Assembly (NCBI GenBank): GCA_031459855.1
Contig: JAVKHP010000001.1
Span: forward strand, 664,059-728,058
Direction of reading: 5' to 3'
Source of the DNA: Armatimonadota bacterium
GTDB taxonomy: Bacteria > Sysuimicrobiota > Sysuimicrobiia > Sysuimicrobiales > Humicultoraceae
Length of the DNA stretch: 64,000 nucleotides
Below are positions 56,601 to 64,000 of the stretch, in pieces. A program made the position numbers and the translations under genes. Position 1 is the stretch's first letter, and each line of letters starts with the position of its first letter. The notes under the pieces were generated by a model. It saw nothing but the letters and a program-made list of their open reading frames with translations, was not told the origin of the DNA and made no database searches.

Positions 56601-57298
56601 GCAAGAGCGTGTGGATCGTCGGCGGCGACGGGTGGGCCTACGACATCGGCTACGGCGGCCTCGACCACGTGCTGGCCAGCGGGCGGGACGTCAACATCCT
56701 GGTGCTCGACACCGAGGTGTACTCCAACACCGGCGGCCAGCAGTCGAAGGCGACCCCGCGGGGCGCGGCGGCCAAGTTCGCTGCGGCGGGGAAGCCCACC
56801 GCCAAGAAGGACCTGGCGCTGATGGCCATGGCCTACGGGCACGTGTACGTCGCGCAGGTGGCGTTCGGCGCCAAGGACACCCAGACGCTGCGGGCGTTCC
56901 TCGAGGCCGAGAGTTACCCCGGCCCGTCCCTCATCATCGCCTACAGTCCGTGCATCGCCCACGGCTACGACCTGGCCTTCGGCGCCGAACAGCAGAAACT
57001 GGCGGTGGAGACCGGCTACTGGCCGCTGTTCCGCTACGACCCCCGGCGGGCGGCCGAGGGCAAGAACCCGTTGCAGCTCGACTCGGGCCCGCCGAAGGGC
57101 GACCTGGCCCGCTTCACCTACAACGAGACGCGCTTCCGCATGGTGGAGGCCATCGACCGCGAGCGCGCCCGCCGCCTGCTGGACGCCGCGCGGAACGACG
57201 TGCGGGCCCGCTGGCGGATCTACGAGCAGCTGGCGAAGCTGCCCGCCGCTCCGGCGGAGGAGCCGGCGGCCCCCCGCGCGGGCAGCGCCGCCGACTGA
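53687..57298 (+). CDS. nifJ: Pyruvate:ferredoxin (flavodoxin) oxidoreductase
   Basis: A 1203-residue homodimer-type PFOR converting pyruvate and CoA to acetyl-CoA, CO2 and reduced ferredoxin or flavodoxin. Domain I begins GNEAAASVAYRLSEVIAIYP; the ferredoxin domain has CIQCNKCVFVCPHAVI and CTGCSLCVMVCPAKD; the TPP domain has GACAGCGETPY, GGDGWAYDIGYGGLDHVL and VLDTEVYSNTGGQQSKATPR. The length matches the NifJ family. ATG 53687 follows GGGAGG; a GTG at 53678 overlapping the DUF1641 stop is also in frame. It implies oxygen-limited pyruvate oxidation, supplied by the malic enzyme and PPDK seen nearby. Confidence 0.96.
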   Translation: MAPSTATAMVTLDGNEAAASVAYRLSEVIAIYPITPSSPMGELADEWAVAGRRNLWGQVPEVIEMQSEGGAAGVVHGALQAGALATTFTASQGLLLMIPNMYKIAGELTAFTMHVAARTVATHALSIFGDHSDVMACRQTGFAILASGSVQEAGDLACIAHAATLRSRVPFLHFFDGFRTSHEINKVAPVDDATLRAMIPDELVEAHRRRALSPDRPVVRGTAHNPDTYFQAREACNPFYLACPQHVQDAMDRFAALTGRQYHLFDYVGHPEADRVVVLMGSGAETAHETVEWLVARGERVGVVKVRLFRPFSATDFVAALPPTVRAIAVLDRTKEPGAPGEPLYLDVVAALYEATTDGTAARRPMPLVIGGRYGLSSKEFTPAMVAAIFAELARPAPRRRFTVGITDDVTGLSLPYDPALDIEPADVTRAVFFGLGADGTVSANKNSIKIIGEETPLFAQGYFVYDSKKSGSMTISHLRFGPRPIRSTYLIQRANFVACHQWAFLERVDVLRYAAPGAVVLLNAPYGPDALWDHLPREVQEQIVERGLRVYTINASDVARRTGMGGRISTIMQTCFFALSGVLPREEAIARIKDAIQKAYGRKGDEVVRRNWQAVDETLAHLHEVPVPGRVTATRGRPPVVPAHAPDFVRRVTAVMLAGQGDLLPVSAFPPDGTWPVGTSRWEKRNIAQEIPVWDPAICIQCNKCVFVCPHAVIRAKVVPAAAVDGAPPTFKTMPFRSHELLDHVYALQVSPDDCTGCSLCVMVCPAKDRTNPRHKALAMAPQAPLREAERANWEFFLTLPDLDRTRVRRHDVKDSQFLEPLFEFSGACAGCGETPYLKLLTQLVGDRLLIANATGCSSIYGGNLPTTPYAANRDGRGPAWSNSLFEDNAEFGLGFRLAIDQLTAEARALLERLAPAVGADLAAALLAADQHDEAGIAAQRARVATLRERLAGLDDPAARRLDVLADYLVRKSVWIVGGDGWAYDIGYGGLDHVLASGRDVNILVLDTEVYSNTGGQQSKATPRGAAAKFAAAGKPTAKKDLALMAMAYGHVYVAQVAFGAKDTQTLRAFLEAESYPGPSLIIAYSPCIAHGYDLAFGAEQQKLAVETGYWPLFRYDPRRAAEGKNPLQLDSGPPKGDLARFTYNETRFRMVEAIDRERARRLLDAARNDVRARWRIYEQLAKLPAAPAEEPAAPRAGSAAD

Positions 57299-57317
57299 GG
57301 ACCGCGGAGTCGCCGCC

Positions 57318-58343
57318 GTGGACCTGACGACCACCTACCTGGGCTTCCACCTCCCGCACCCGCTGATGCCGGGCGCCTCGCCGCTGGTGGACGACCTGGA
57401 CACCGTGCGCCGGTTGGAGGACGCCGGGGCGGCGGCCATCGTCATGCACTCGCTGTTCGAGGAGCAGATCCTCCAGGAGCAGCTGGCGACGCACTACCAC
57501 ATGGAGACGCCCGCCGAATCGTTCGCCGAGGCGCTCTCGTACTTCCCGCGGCCCGGCGAGTTCGCGCTGGGGCCCGAGCAGTACCTCGACCAGATCCACC
57601 GGATCAAGCGCCTGGTCTCCGTGCCGGTCATCGCATCGCTCAACGGGCACACGCCGGGCTGGTGGACCGACTACGCGCGCCGCATGCAGGAGGCGGGCGC
57701 CGACGCCATCGAGCTCAACGTCTACCACGTGGCGACCGACCCGGCCGAGCCCGCAGCGGCCGTCGAGCGCCGCACCCTCGACGTCCTCCAGGCGGTCAAG
57801 GCCAGCGTCACGATCCCCGTGGCGGTGAAGCTCTCGCCGTTCCACTCGTCGCTGGCGCACCTGGCGGCCGCGCTGGACGCCGCCGGGGCCGACGGGCTGG
57901 TGCTGTTCAACCGGTTCTACCAGCCCGACATCGACCCCGAGGCCCTGGAGGTGGTGCTGCACCTGGAGCTGTCCACCAGTGCCGAGCTGCTGTTGCGCCT
58001 GCGCTGGCTGGCGATCCTCTGCGACCACGTGCGCGCGTCGCTGGCGGCCTCGGGCGGCGTGCACACCGCACGGGACGCCGTCAAGGCCATCATGGCCGGC
58101 GCCCACGCGGTGCAGATGACCTCGGCGCTGCTGCGCCACGGGCCCGAGCACCTGGCGGTGGTGCGCCGCGAGCTCGAGGCCTGGATGCACGACCACGGCT
58201 ACGACAGCGTGGCCCAGATGCGGGGGAGCCTGAGCCTGCGACGCTGTCCGGACCCGGCGGCGTTCGAGCGGGGGAACTACGTCCGGCTCCTGCAGACTTG
58301 GCACCCCGAGACCACCGGGTGGCCGTCGCGGCCGCGCGTGTGA
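57318..58343 (+). CDS. Dihydroorotate dehydrogenase-like protein
   Basis: A 341-residue FMN-type TIM-barrel protein related to class 1 DHOD. LTTTYLGFHLPHPLMPGASPL, PVIASLNGHTPGWWTDYARRM, AIELNVYHV and VAVKLSPFHSSLAHLAAALDAAG are visible, with a C-terminal ASGGVHTARDAVKAIMAGA flavin phosphate loop. The catalytic base region differs from PyrD, and similar genes commonly follow nifJ, so a role with PFOR rather than in pyrimidine synthesis is likely. The GTG start at 57318 has a weak ribosome site. Confidence 0.85.
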   Translation: MDLTTTYLGFHLPHPLMPGASPLVDDLDTVRRLEDAGAAAIVMHSLFEEQILQEQLATHYHMETPAESFAEALSYFPRPGEFALGPEQYLDQIHRIKRLVSVPVIASLNGHTPGWWTDYARRMQEAGADAIELNVYHVATDPAEPAAAVERRTLDVLQAVKASVTIPVAVKLSPFHSSLAHLAAALDAAGADGLVLFNRFYQPDIDPEALEVVLHLELSTSAELLLRLRWLAILCDHVRASLAASGGVHTARDAVKAIMAGAHAVQMTSALLRHGPEHLAVVRRELEAWMHDHGYDSVAQMRGSLSLRRCPDPAAFERGNYVRLLQTWHPETTGWPSRPRV

Positions 58344-58384
58344 ACGGTCGCCGGCCGCACTATGCACCGACGCAGGTGTCGTCC

Positions 58385-58771
58385 ATGAGATGCACGGTGT
58401 GGCTCCTCATCGTTGCCCTTGTGGGCGCCGGCGGATGCGCCGGCCGTGCCCCGCAGCCCGCGCCCACGCCCACCGCAGGGCCGCCACGGGTCGGCGGCGT
58501 GATCACCATCCTCATGAAAGACAACTTCTACGAGCCGTCCAGCGTCGAGATCACCGCGGGCGTCGCGTACGAGTTCGTGACCCCCAACCAGGGCACGACG
58601 GTGCACAACTTGGTGATCCAGGGCGTCGAGGGCGGCGACATCACCTCCGACATCGCCGTCAATCCGGGACAGACGAGCCGGTTCACGGTGAGGATCGATC
58701 GCCCGGGCACCTACAGGATGCAATGTACGTACCATCCGGAGATGACCGGGGAGCTGCGGGTGGTGCGATGA
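58385..58771 (+). CDS. Cupredoxin-domain lipoprotein
   Basis: A 128-residue exported protein. The signal segment WLLIVALVGAGGC ends in a lipobox-like cysteine, followed by a Pro/Ala spacer and a cupredoxin domain: KDNFYEPSSVEITAGVAYEF, the first ligand in TTVHNLVIQG, and the C-terminal cluster MQCTYHPEM with Cys, His and Met. A complete type-1 copper site is therefore present, suggesting a membrane-anchored electron carrier. The ATG at 58385 lacks a clear ribosome site and lies 41 nt after the DHOD-like gene. Confidence 0.87.
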   Translation: MRCTVWLLIVALVGAGGCAGRAPQPAPTPTAGPPRVGGVITILMKDNFYEPSSVEITAGVAYEFVTPNQGTTVHNLVIQGVEGGDITSDIAVNPGQTSRFTVRIDRPGTYRMQCTYHPEMTGELRVVR

Positions 58772-58877
58772 CGCGGCTGCCGCCGCGCGGGTGCGTAGCC
58801 GATACCACGCGCCGCGCCGGGGCCGGCTCCTGCTGGAGCAGGGCGCAGGCCGGGAGTGCGAGGGTTGCACGCCTCGG

Positions 58878-58883
58878 TATAAT
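58878..58883 (+). promoter_or_regulatory. Consensus -10 box TATAAT
   Basis: A perfect TATAAT, the only one noted in the window, lies 35 bp before the ATG at 58919. No operator dyad or good -35 is found upstream. The 58772-58877 stretch holds nothing else I can name. Confidence 0.5.
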
Positions 58884-58918
58884 AGATCTGTAGGGGATGC
58901 CCGACGAGGCGGAGGCCC

Positions 58919-59131
58919 ATGGTGGTCGCGACCCAGGAGACGACGAAGACCCGACCGGCGCCGGTGACCGTCCGGTGCCCGGCCTGCGGCGCCGAGGCGC
59001 TGGTCACCCCTGCTGTCGGTGAGATCGTGGCCGTGTACCACCTGTGCCCGCGCCCCGACGGTGAACGACGTCCCCCCGCGTTGACCCGCATGGAGGTCTC
59101 CCCCCTTCCGCCACCGGAGACGAGATCCTGA
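58919..59131 (+). CDS. Small zinc-ribbon protein, 70 aa
   Basis: A 70-residue protein. VTVRCPACGAEALVTPAVGEI has a CPxCG zinc-ribbon half, and YHLCPRP gives a third cysteine, so a zinc-ribbon is plausible although a fourth cysteine is not seen. The ATG at 58919 has GGCGGAGGCC and the gene lies behind a consensus -10 box. The next coding region (endonuclease-like) follows in another frame and has no start of its own upstream, raising the possibility of a frameshift between them. Confidence 0.6.
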   Translation: MVVATQETTKTRPAPVTVRCPACGAEALVTPAVGEIVAVYHLCPRPDGERRPPALTRMEVSPLPPPETRS

Positions 59132-59174
59132 TCGTCACGCCGCACGGCGGCGTCGGCGCCTCTTCGCCGCCGAT

Positions 59175-59573
59175 CTTGGCATCGACCTGGCGTCCGGGCA
59201 GGAGCAGGAGCGGTTCAAGTGGTTCCTGGCCTGCCTGCTGTTCGGCAAACCCATTCAGCAGACCGTGGCGCGGCGCGCCTACGACGAGTTCGTGCGGGAA
59301 GGCCTGACCAGTCCCGACGCGATCCTGGCGGCCGGGTGGGACCGGCTGGTCGCGGTGCTGGACCGCGGACACTACGTGCGCTATGACTTCTCCACGGCCA
59401 CCAAGCTCCTGGAGGTGTGCGCCGCCCTCAAAGAGCGGTACGGCAGCGTGACCGGGCTGCTGGCCCAGGCGACCGGCCCTCGCGACCTCGCCCGGCGGCT
59501 CCAGCAGTTCAAGGGGGTCGGCCCGGTCACGGCGCGCATCTTCCTGCAGGGCCTGCGCGGCACGTGGCCGTAG
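59175..59573 (+). CDS. Helix-hairpin-helix endonuclease III-like protein, start unclear
   Basis: The translated frame reads LGIDLASGQEQERFKWFLA, CLLFGKPIQQTVARRAYDEF, KLLEVCAALKERYGSVTGLL and QQFKGVGPVTARIFLQGL, the last being a helix-hairpin-helix DNA-binding motif. It resembles the HhH-GPD/endonuclease III superfamily without the Fe-S cysteines. Conserved-looking sequence begins at about 59175, but no ATG, GTG or TTG precedes it in frame back to the stop at 59082. The first usual start is GTG 59265, which would remove the first helix. A non-canonical start, a frameshift or a sequencing error is possible. Confidence 0.6.
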   Translation, partial: LGIDLASGQEQERFKWFLACLLFGKPIQQTVARRAYDEFVREGLTSPDAILAAGWDRLVAVLDRGHYVRYDFSTATKLLEVCAALKERYGSVTGLLAQATGPRDLARRLQQFKGVGPVTARIFLQGLRGTWP

Positions 59574-59635
59574 CGGCCACGGTGGGCGTCGACGCGGTCC
59601 GTGGCCCCCGCGGGGGCGTCAGGGGCGCACCTGCT

Positions 59636-60961
<1,326 letters not shown>

Positions 60962-61013
60962 GGCCGTCCCACGCCTCCCGGGGCCCGTGGCGGCTGTGTC
61001 GCCGCGGGGCGTA

Positions 61014-61517
61014 TCACCTGTCAGTGTACGCCGTCGGTCCACCCGCGCCTATCCGGTCCCGGCCCGATTCCCCGGCGCCCGACGCCTCCCGGACCTCGAG
61101 CGCGACGTCCACCGGCACACCGTGCCGGACGCTCTCGGTGACGATGCAGTAGTCTTCGAAGACCTGCTGGCAGCGCCCGACCGCGCCCTGCTGCGCGGGA
61201 TCGATCCCGTCAACGGCCATCGTCACCTGCAACCCGCTCACCCGCCATCGGCCGCGCGCGTTGCGCCGGATGGTCGCGGTCACGGTCGTGCGAACGCGGG
61301 CCCCATCGACCCTCGCTTTCCGCAGGCAGAACAGCAGGCTGCTGGACAGACAGTGCCCGACGGCGACGGCCAGCAGGCGGGCCGGGTTGGGCCCCGTGCC
61401 CTGCCCGAGCGGCGGCGCCTCGTCGACCACGAGCGCCCACTCGGGCCGGTCCATCTCCACCGCGAACCGATAGCCCTCCTCCAGGGTCAGCCGGACGGTG
61501 GCCTGCAGTTCGTCCAT
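61014..61517 (-). CDS. OsmC/YhfA-family protein
   Basis: A 167-residue OsmC-fold protein. RLLAVAVGHCLSSSLLFCLRK has the first conserved cysteine and QQVFEDYCIVTESVRHGVPV the second, the pair that reduces organic hydroperoxides in OsmC/Ohr proteins. The spacing and FCLRKAR segment fit the YhfA-like subgroup of uncertain substrate. ATG 61517 begins at the family start; an extended frame to 61577 is unlikely. Its last ~18 codons contain the citrate synthase operator and -10 box. Confidence 0.85.
   Translation of the reverse strand: MDELQATVRLTLEEGYRFAVEMDRPEWALVVDEAPPLGQGTGPNPARLLAVAVGHCLSSSLLFCLRKARVDGARVRTTVTATIRRNARGRWRVSGLQVTMAVDGIDPAQQGAVGRCQQVFEDYCIVTESVRHGVPVDVALEVREASGAGESGRDRIGAGGPTAYTDR
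61023..61068 (-). promoter_or_regulatory. 18-bp dyad operator plus -10 box, citrate synthase
   Basis: Read on the minus strand, ATCGGGC-CGGG-ACCGGAT (61068-61051) is followed by TACACT at 61028-61023, 31.5 bp from the centre. The predicted start near 61016 gives a leader of about 55 nt before the ATG at 60961. The element overlaps codons of the OsmC gene. Confidence 0.6.
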
Positions 61518-61609
61518 CGCATCGCCCTCGTCTGCGCCCCGGGCGGGGGTGCGTCGGTGTCCGCCGTACCCTGACACCCGCTGGCACCCCCGCCCCGTTG
61601 CGATCCCCG

Positions 61610-61849
61610 CTACCTACGCGTGGCGCGAATCGCCGCCCCGCCGAATGGACGGCCAAAGAGCGGCGCGAACAGGCAGAAGTCCAGCAACCCTGCCAGGAGG
61701 GGCACTGCCCCTACCACGGCCACAGCGATCCCGGTCCCGCCGCCCAGGCGCAGCAGCCCCCAGGCGATCAGGGCCGCGCCAGCCACGATGCGGAGCAGGC
61801 GGCCGGCGGGCGAGGCCATGAACCCCACGAATCCCTCCATTGGTCCCAT
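61610..61849 (-). CDS. DUF2892-family small membrane protein
   Basis: A 79-residue membrane protein: GRLLRIVAGAALIAWGLLRL and GTGIAVAVVGAVPLLAGLLDF followed by CLFAPLFGRPF, the two-helix DUF2892 (YgaP C-terminal-like) pattern. In other proteins this domain accompanies a rhodanese, but here it stands alone. The ATG at 61849 follows GGGGGATGGGACC. TACAGT on the minus strand (61882-61877) is a candidate -10, with the inverted repeat GTGAC-ATG-GTCAC (61905-61917) just upstream. Confidence 0.82.
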   Translation of the reverse strand: MGPMEGFVGFMASPAGRLLRIVAGAALIAWGLLRLGGGTGIAVAVVGAVPLLAGLLDFCLFAPLFGRPFGGAAIRATRR

Positions 61850-61904
61850 CCCCCTCGACAGCGTGTCTTCGCCTTCACTGTAGAGGGGCAGCGGGACGCC
61901 GTCG

Positions 61905-61917
61905 GTGACATGGTCAC
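61905..61917. promoter_or_regulatory. CRP-like inverted repeat GTGAC-N3-GTCAC
   Basis: GTGAC-ATG-GTCAC resembles a CRP half-site pair but with shorter spacing. It is centred 29 bp from the -10 candidate of the DUF2892 gene and overlaps the last codons of the Crp/Fnr-type regulator gene. Confidence 0.4.
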
Positions 61918-62588
61918 ACAGCCGCGCGCTGCTGCAGCCCCGCGACGTCCACGATCTCGACGAGACCGCGTCGGGTCCGGACGAGCCCCTGGCGCGCGAA
62001 CTCCTCCAGCACGCGGCTGACCACTTCCCGCGAGGTGCCCAGTTCCGCCGCGATCTGCTGGTGGGTCACCCGGACCGGGTTGTGCCCCCGGGCCCGCGTC
62101 AGCAGCCAGGCGGCCAGACGGGTATCCAGCCGGCGGAAGGCCACCTGGTCCAGCACGTCCAGCAGGCTGGCCAGCCGCTGCGCCAGCATGTCGAACACGA
62201 AGTCGCGCCACAGGTCGAACCGGTGCACCCAGCGGCGGAACGTGTCCGCCGGCACCAGCACCGCCTCGGCGTCCTGCTCGACGGTCGCGATGGCGGGAAA
62301 GGTCCTGCGGTGGAGAATGGCGCTCGCCGTAAGCACGCACGACTCGCCCAGGCCGAACCGGTAGAGGGTGATCTCGCGACCGGACTCCCCGATCTTGTAG
62401 ACGCGCACCCTCCCCGACAGCAGCAAGGCGATGGCCTCCACCCGATCGCCCTCGGCGAAGACGTCGCTGCCGGCGGGCAGGCGCACCAGCGTGGCCGCCT
62501 CCCGGAGCTCGCGGACCAGCTGCGGGTCGGCGCGGCGCAGCACGGGCAGGGCGCGCACCACGCGGGCGTAGTCGTGGTCGTCGATCAT
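61914..62588 (-). CDS. Crp/Fnr-family transcriptional regulator
   Basis: A 224-residue regulator. The cyclic-nucleotide-binding-like domain is at residues ~15-130 (VFAEGDRVEAIALLLSGRVR and ITLYRFGLGESCVLTASAIL, without the cAMP-contacting RS pair of true CRP). The C-terminal winged helix is HQQIAAELGTSREVVSRVLE followed by EFARQGLVRTRRGLVEIVD. The recognition helix keeps E-x2-S-R, as in Fnr. No N-terminal Fe-S cysteine cluster is present. The ATG at 62588 has no obvious ribosome site. It is one of two candidate activators for the 18-bp operator. Confidence 0.9.
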   Translation of the reverse strand: MIDDHDYARVVRALPVLRRADPQLVRELREAATLVRLPAGSDVFAEGDRVEAIALLLSGRVRVYKIGESGREITLYRFGLGESCVLTASAILHRRTFPAIATVEQDAEAVLVPADTFRRWVHRFDLWRDFVFDMLAQRLASLLDVLDQVAFRRLDTRLAAWLLTRARGHNPVRVTHQQIAAELGTSREVVSRVLEEFARQGLVRTRRGLVEIVDVAGLQQRAAV

Positions 62589-62791
62589 CGGCAGACGCCC
62601 GGTCCGACGGACGGGCGGTAACCGGCAGCGCGCAGTCACCCCCCGGCGCGCGGCCCCCTCAGCGAGTACGACGGGTGTCTTGGGGATCCTGCCCGGGCGC
62701 GCAGGTGGGTGCAGGCGGTTGTGGCCTCGCACGCGCCGCTCTACGATGGACGCGATGGCCATCAGCAGGTCCGATCTCCTGGCGCTCGTAC

Positions 62792-63016
62792 GTGGCACAG
62801 GTCTTCGCGCGGGAGTTCCTGGCACCGGCTGCATGGGACGTCCGCCTTCGCGACACGGGGTGTGTCGTGGTGCGAGCGGGACAGGGCGTGTACCAGGTGC
62901 GTGGGCCGGTGCCGCTCTTCGTCGTCACCAGCCGGCGCAGCCTCGTCGCCAACCTCGGCCAGTGTCTGCGGCGAGCCCATCGGGCGGCCAGCGAGCGCGT
63001 GGAGGTGCAGCGGTGA
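62792..63016 (+). CDS. Hypothetical protein, 74 aa
   Basis: No family recognised. The peptide begins VAQVFAREFLAPAAWDVRLR and includes VVRAGQGVYQVRGPVPLFVV and TSRRSLVANLGQCLRRAH, a plausible small alpha/beta protein. The GTG at 62792 is uncertain because no ribosome site is seen; upstream in-frame starts would pass through biased sequence. A TACGAT at 62742-62747 could be the -10. Its TGA overlaps the GTG of the next gene (GTGAGC), supporting a real two-gene unit. Confidence 0.5.
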   Translation: MAQVFAREFLAPAAWDVRLRDTGCVVVRAGQGVYQVRGPVPLFVVTSRRSLVANLGQCLRRAHRAASERVEVQR

Positions 63017-63339
63017 GCCTCTGGCGCAGGCTTGGGGCCTTCCTGCGGGCACGGGCACCGACGGAAGACGACACGGCCATCGTCTTCTACGTACGGTGCG
63101 ACCGGTGCGGCGAGGTGATCGCCGTGCGGGTGGACCGCCGCTGGGACCTCGTACAGGAGTTCGACGATGGCATCGTCGGGTACTCGCTGCACAAAGAGGT
63201 CCTGGGCAGCCGGTGCAATCGCCTGCTGACCGTTCGTATGACCTTCGACCGTCACTACGCGCTCGTGGAGCGGGAGGTCGAGGGAGGGCGGTTCGCGACG
63301 CGCGAGGAGTACGACGCCGCCCGTACCCAGAGGGGGTAG
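63013..63339 (+). CDS. Hypothetical protein with CxxC pair, 108 aa
   Basis: A 108-residue protein starting at GTG 63013. IVFYVRCDRCGEVIAVRVDR has a CxxC motif, and LGSRCNRLLTVRMTFDRHYA a third cysteine; EGGRFATREEYDAARTQ closes it. It may bind a metal. I recall similar small proteins described only as hypothetical in high-GC thermophile genomes. It is co-translated with the 74-residue gene. Confidence 0.7.
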   Translation: MSLWRRLGAFLRARAPTEDDTAIVFYVRCDRCGEVIAVRVDRRWDLVQEFDDGIVGYSLHKEVLGSRCNRLLTVRMTFDRHYALVEREVEGGRFATREEYDAARTQRG

Positions 63340-63606
63340 GCCGCCGCCCGCCTCCGGGCGGCCGGACACACCGCGTGACGCGGCGGGACGCGCCTGACCG
63401 GACGACCCCGCGGGCGGCCACCTGCTGCGGTTCGCCCGGACGGCGCGCCTCCCTGCCGTGATGGGCCGCTGCGCCAGGGCGGCGCCGGCGCCATCGAGCG
63501 TCCACCTGCGGACCGCCCCCGGTGCTGTCGGGAAAACTGCGCCCGACCTTTCCAGGAATCCCTGATTTTCGCCACCGCCCAGGGGCGCCACCATGGGAGC
63601 GGTGAC

Positions 63607-64000
63607 GTGGCCGTGGCGTTCCGCCTGCTGATTGCCGAACCCCATCCGGAGCTGCAACAGACGGTCGCCGAAGTCGTGGCGGCGGCCCGGTCGCTGCTCC
63701 CGCTGGACCTCGAGGTGGCAGACGCCGCGACCCCCGCCGAGGTCCGGGCCCGCGTGGCCACCTGGCGGCCTCACGCGGTGCTGCTGGACTGGGACATCGC
63801 CGTGGACGCCACGCCGCGGTTCGTGGACGAGATGTGCCACCACACGCCGGACCTGCGCGTCCTGGTGCTGCTGCCTGCCAGCGAGTCCCAGTACCGCGCC
63901 GCCGTGTGGGACGCCGGCGCCTGTGCCGGCATCCCGCGCGACCGCATGGACGGCGAGTGGCTGGCCACTGCCGTCTGCCTGGTGCGGCGGGCGATGGAGC
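63607..64000 (+). CDS. Degenerate receiver-domain protein (partial)
   Basis: The gene runs off the window; 131 residues are visible. RLLIAEPHPELQQTVAEVVA, AVLLDWDIAVDATPRFVDEM and VLVLLPASESQYRAAVWDAG follow the receiver fold, and the phosphoacceptor aspartate (LLDWD) is kept. The switch threonine is replaced (LLPAS) and the conserved lysine is Arg (GIPRDRM), so phosphorylation signalling may be altered. The GTG at 63607 has GGGAG 7 nt upstream. The 63340-63606 gap holds no recognised element. Confidence 0.65.
   Translation, partial: MAVAFRLLIAEPHPELQQTVAEVVAAARSLLPLDLEVADAATPAEVRARVATWRPHAVLLDWDIAVDATPRFVDEMCHHTPDLRVLVLLPASESQYRAAVWDAGACAGIPRDRMDGEWLATAVCLVRRAME

Noticed and set aside
53525-57334. 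1269-codon minus-strand frame opposite PFOR
   Set aside because: It mirrors the PFOR gene exactly and shows the biased composition of an antisense frame at high GC.

Overview
The window is a GC-rich (about 70% by eye) bacterial chromosome segment, densely coded on both strands, with many GTG starts, good Shine-Dalgarno sites and operons joined by ATGA/GTGA overlaps. I see no phage, IS, CRISPR, rRNA or tRNA. The gene set (pyruvate phosphate dikinase, pyruvate:flavodoxin oxidoreductase, a GerW-like protein, DUF1641, a cyclic-2,3-DPG-synthetase-like protein, tricarballylate oxidation, many importers) suggests a free-living heterotroph of a deep-branching, possibly thermophilic lineage (Armatimonadota, Chloroflexota or CSP1-3-like). 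The taxonomy is inference.

Layout. 1-4800: ABC exporter fragment, 5-oxoprolinase subunit A, metallo-beta-lactamase-fold hydrolase, thioredoxin-like protein and a NanE-like epimerase. 4820-8134: sugar ABC importer without its ATPase. 8196-13679: PLP dehydratase, family 5 binding protein, TcuA/TcuB. 13882-22308: YbaK deacylase, MgtC-type membrane protein, adaptor/ABC efflux operon, GerW, DoxX. 23083-34361: PPDK, five-CBS protein, cDPGS-like GTPase, baeRF-type release-factor relative, GNAT/acyl-CoA synthetase, inactive rhomboid-like protein, CBS-BON protein. 34546-39560: complete BMP-type nucleoside importer. 39636-48603: universal stress proteins, CBS proteins, deoxyribose-phosphate aldolase, single receiver domain, sigma-70 factor, cupredoxin, MarR, hydrolase, CapA. 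48803-60961: malic enzyme, histidine kinase, response regulator, SQR-like flavoprotein, DUF1641, PFOR, DHOD-like protein, cupredoxin lipoprotein, citrate synthase. 61014-64000: OsmC, DUF2892, Crp/Fnr regulator, small proteins and a degenerate receiver cut by the window end.

Main observation. An 18-bp dyad, ATCGGSY-N4-RCCCGAT, occurs twelve times. In eleven cases it stands 30.5-32.5 bp (centre to first base) upstream of a TAnnnT-like -10 hexamer that has no -35 element, facing a gene start. The targets are the sugar importer, a small membrane protein/MgtC unit, an efflux operon, DoxX, baeRF, CBS/deoC, a receiver protein, the sigma factor, a universal stress protein, malic enzyme-kinase-regulator and citrate synthase. 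This looks like one activator-driven stress or energy-starvation regulon, comparable in content to the mycobacterial DosR regulon. The NarL-type regulator at 51226-51888 (in an operon with its own copy of the site) and the Crp/Fnr protein at 61914-62588 are the two candidate activators in view.

Several intergenic stretches hold short imperfect repeats (14535-14670, 22585-22779, 26074-26199, 27368-27430, 40146-40259), listed separately.
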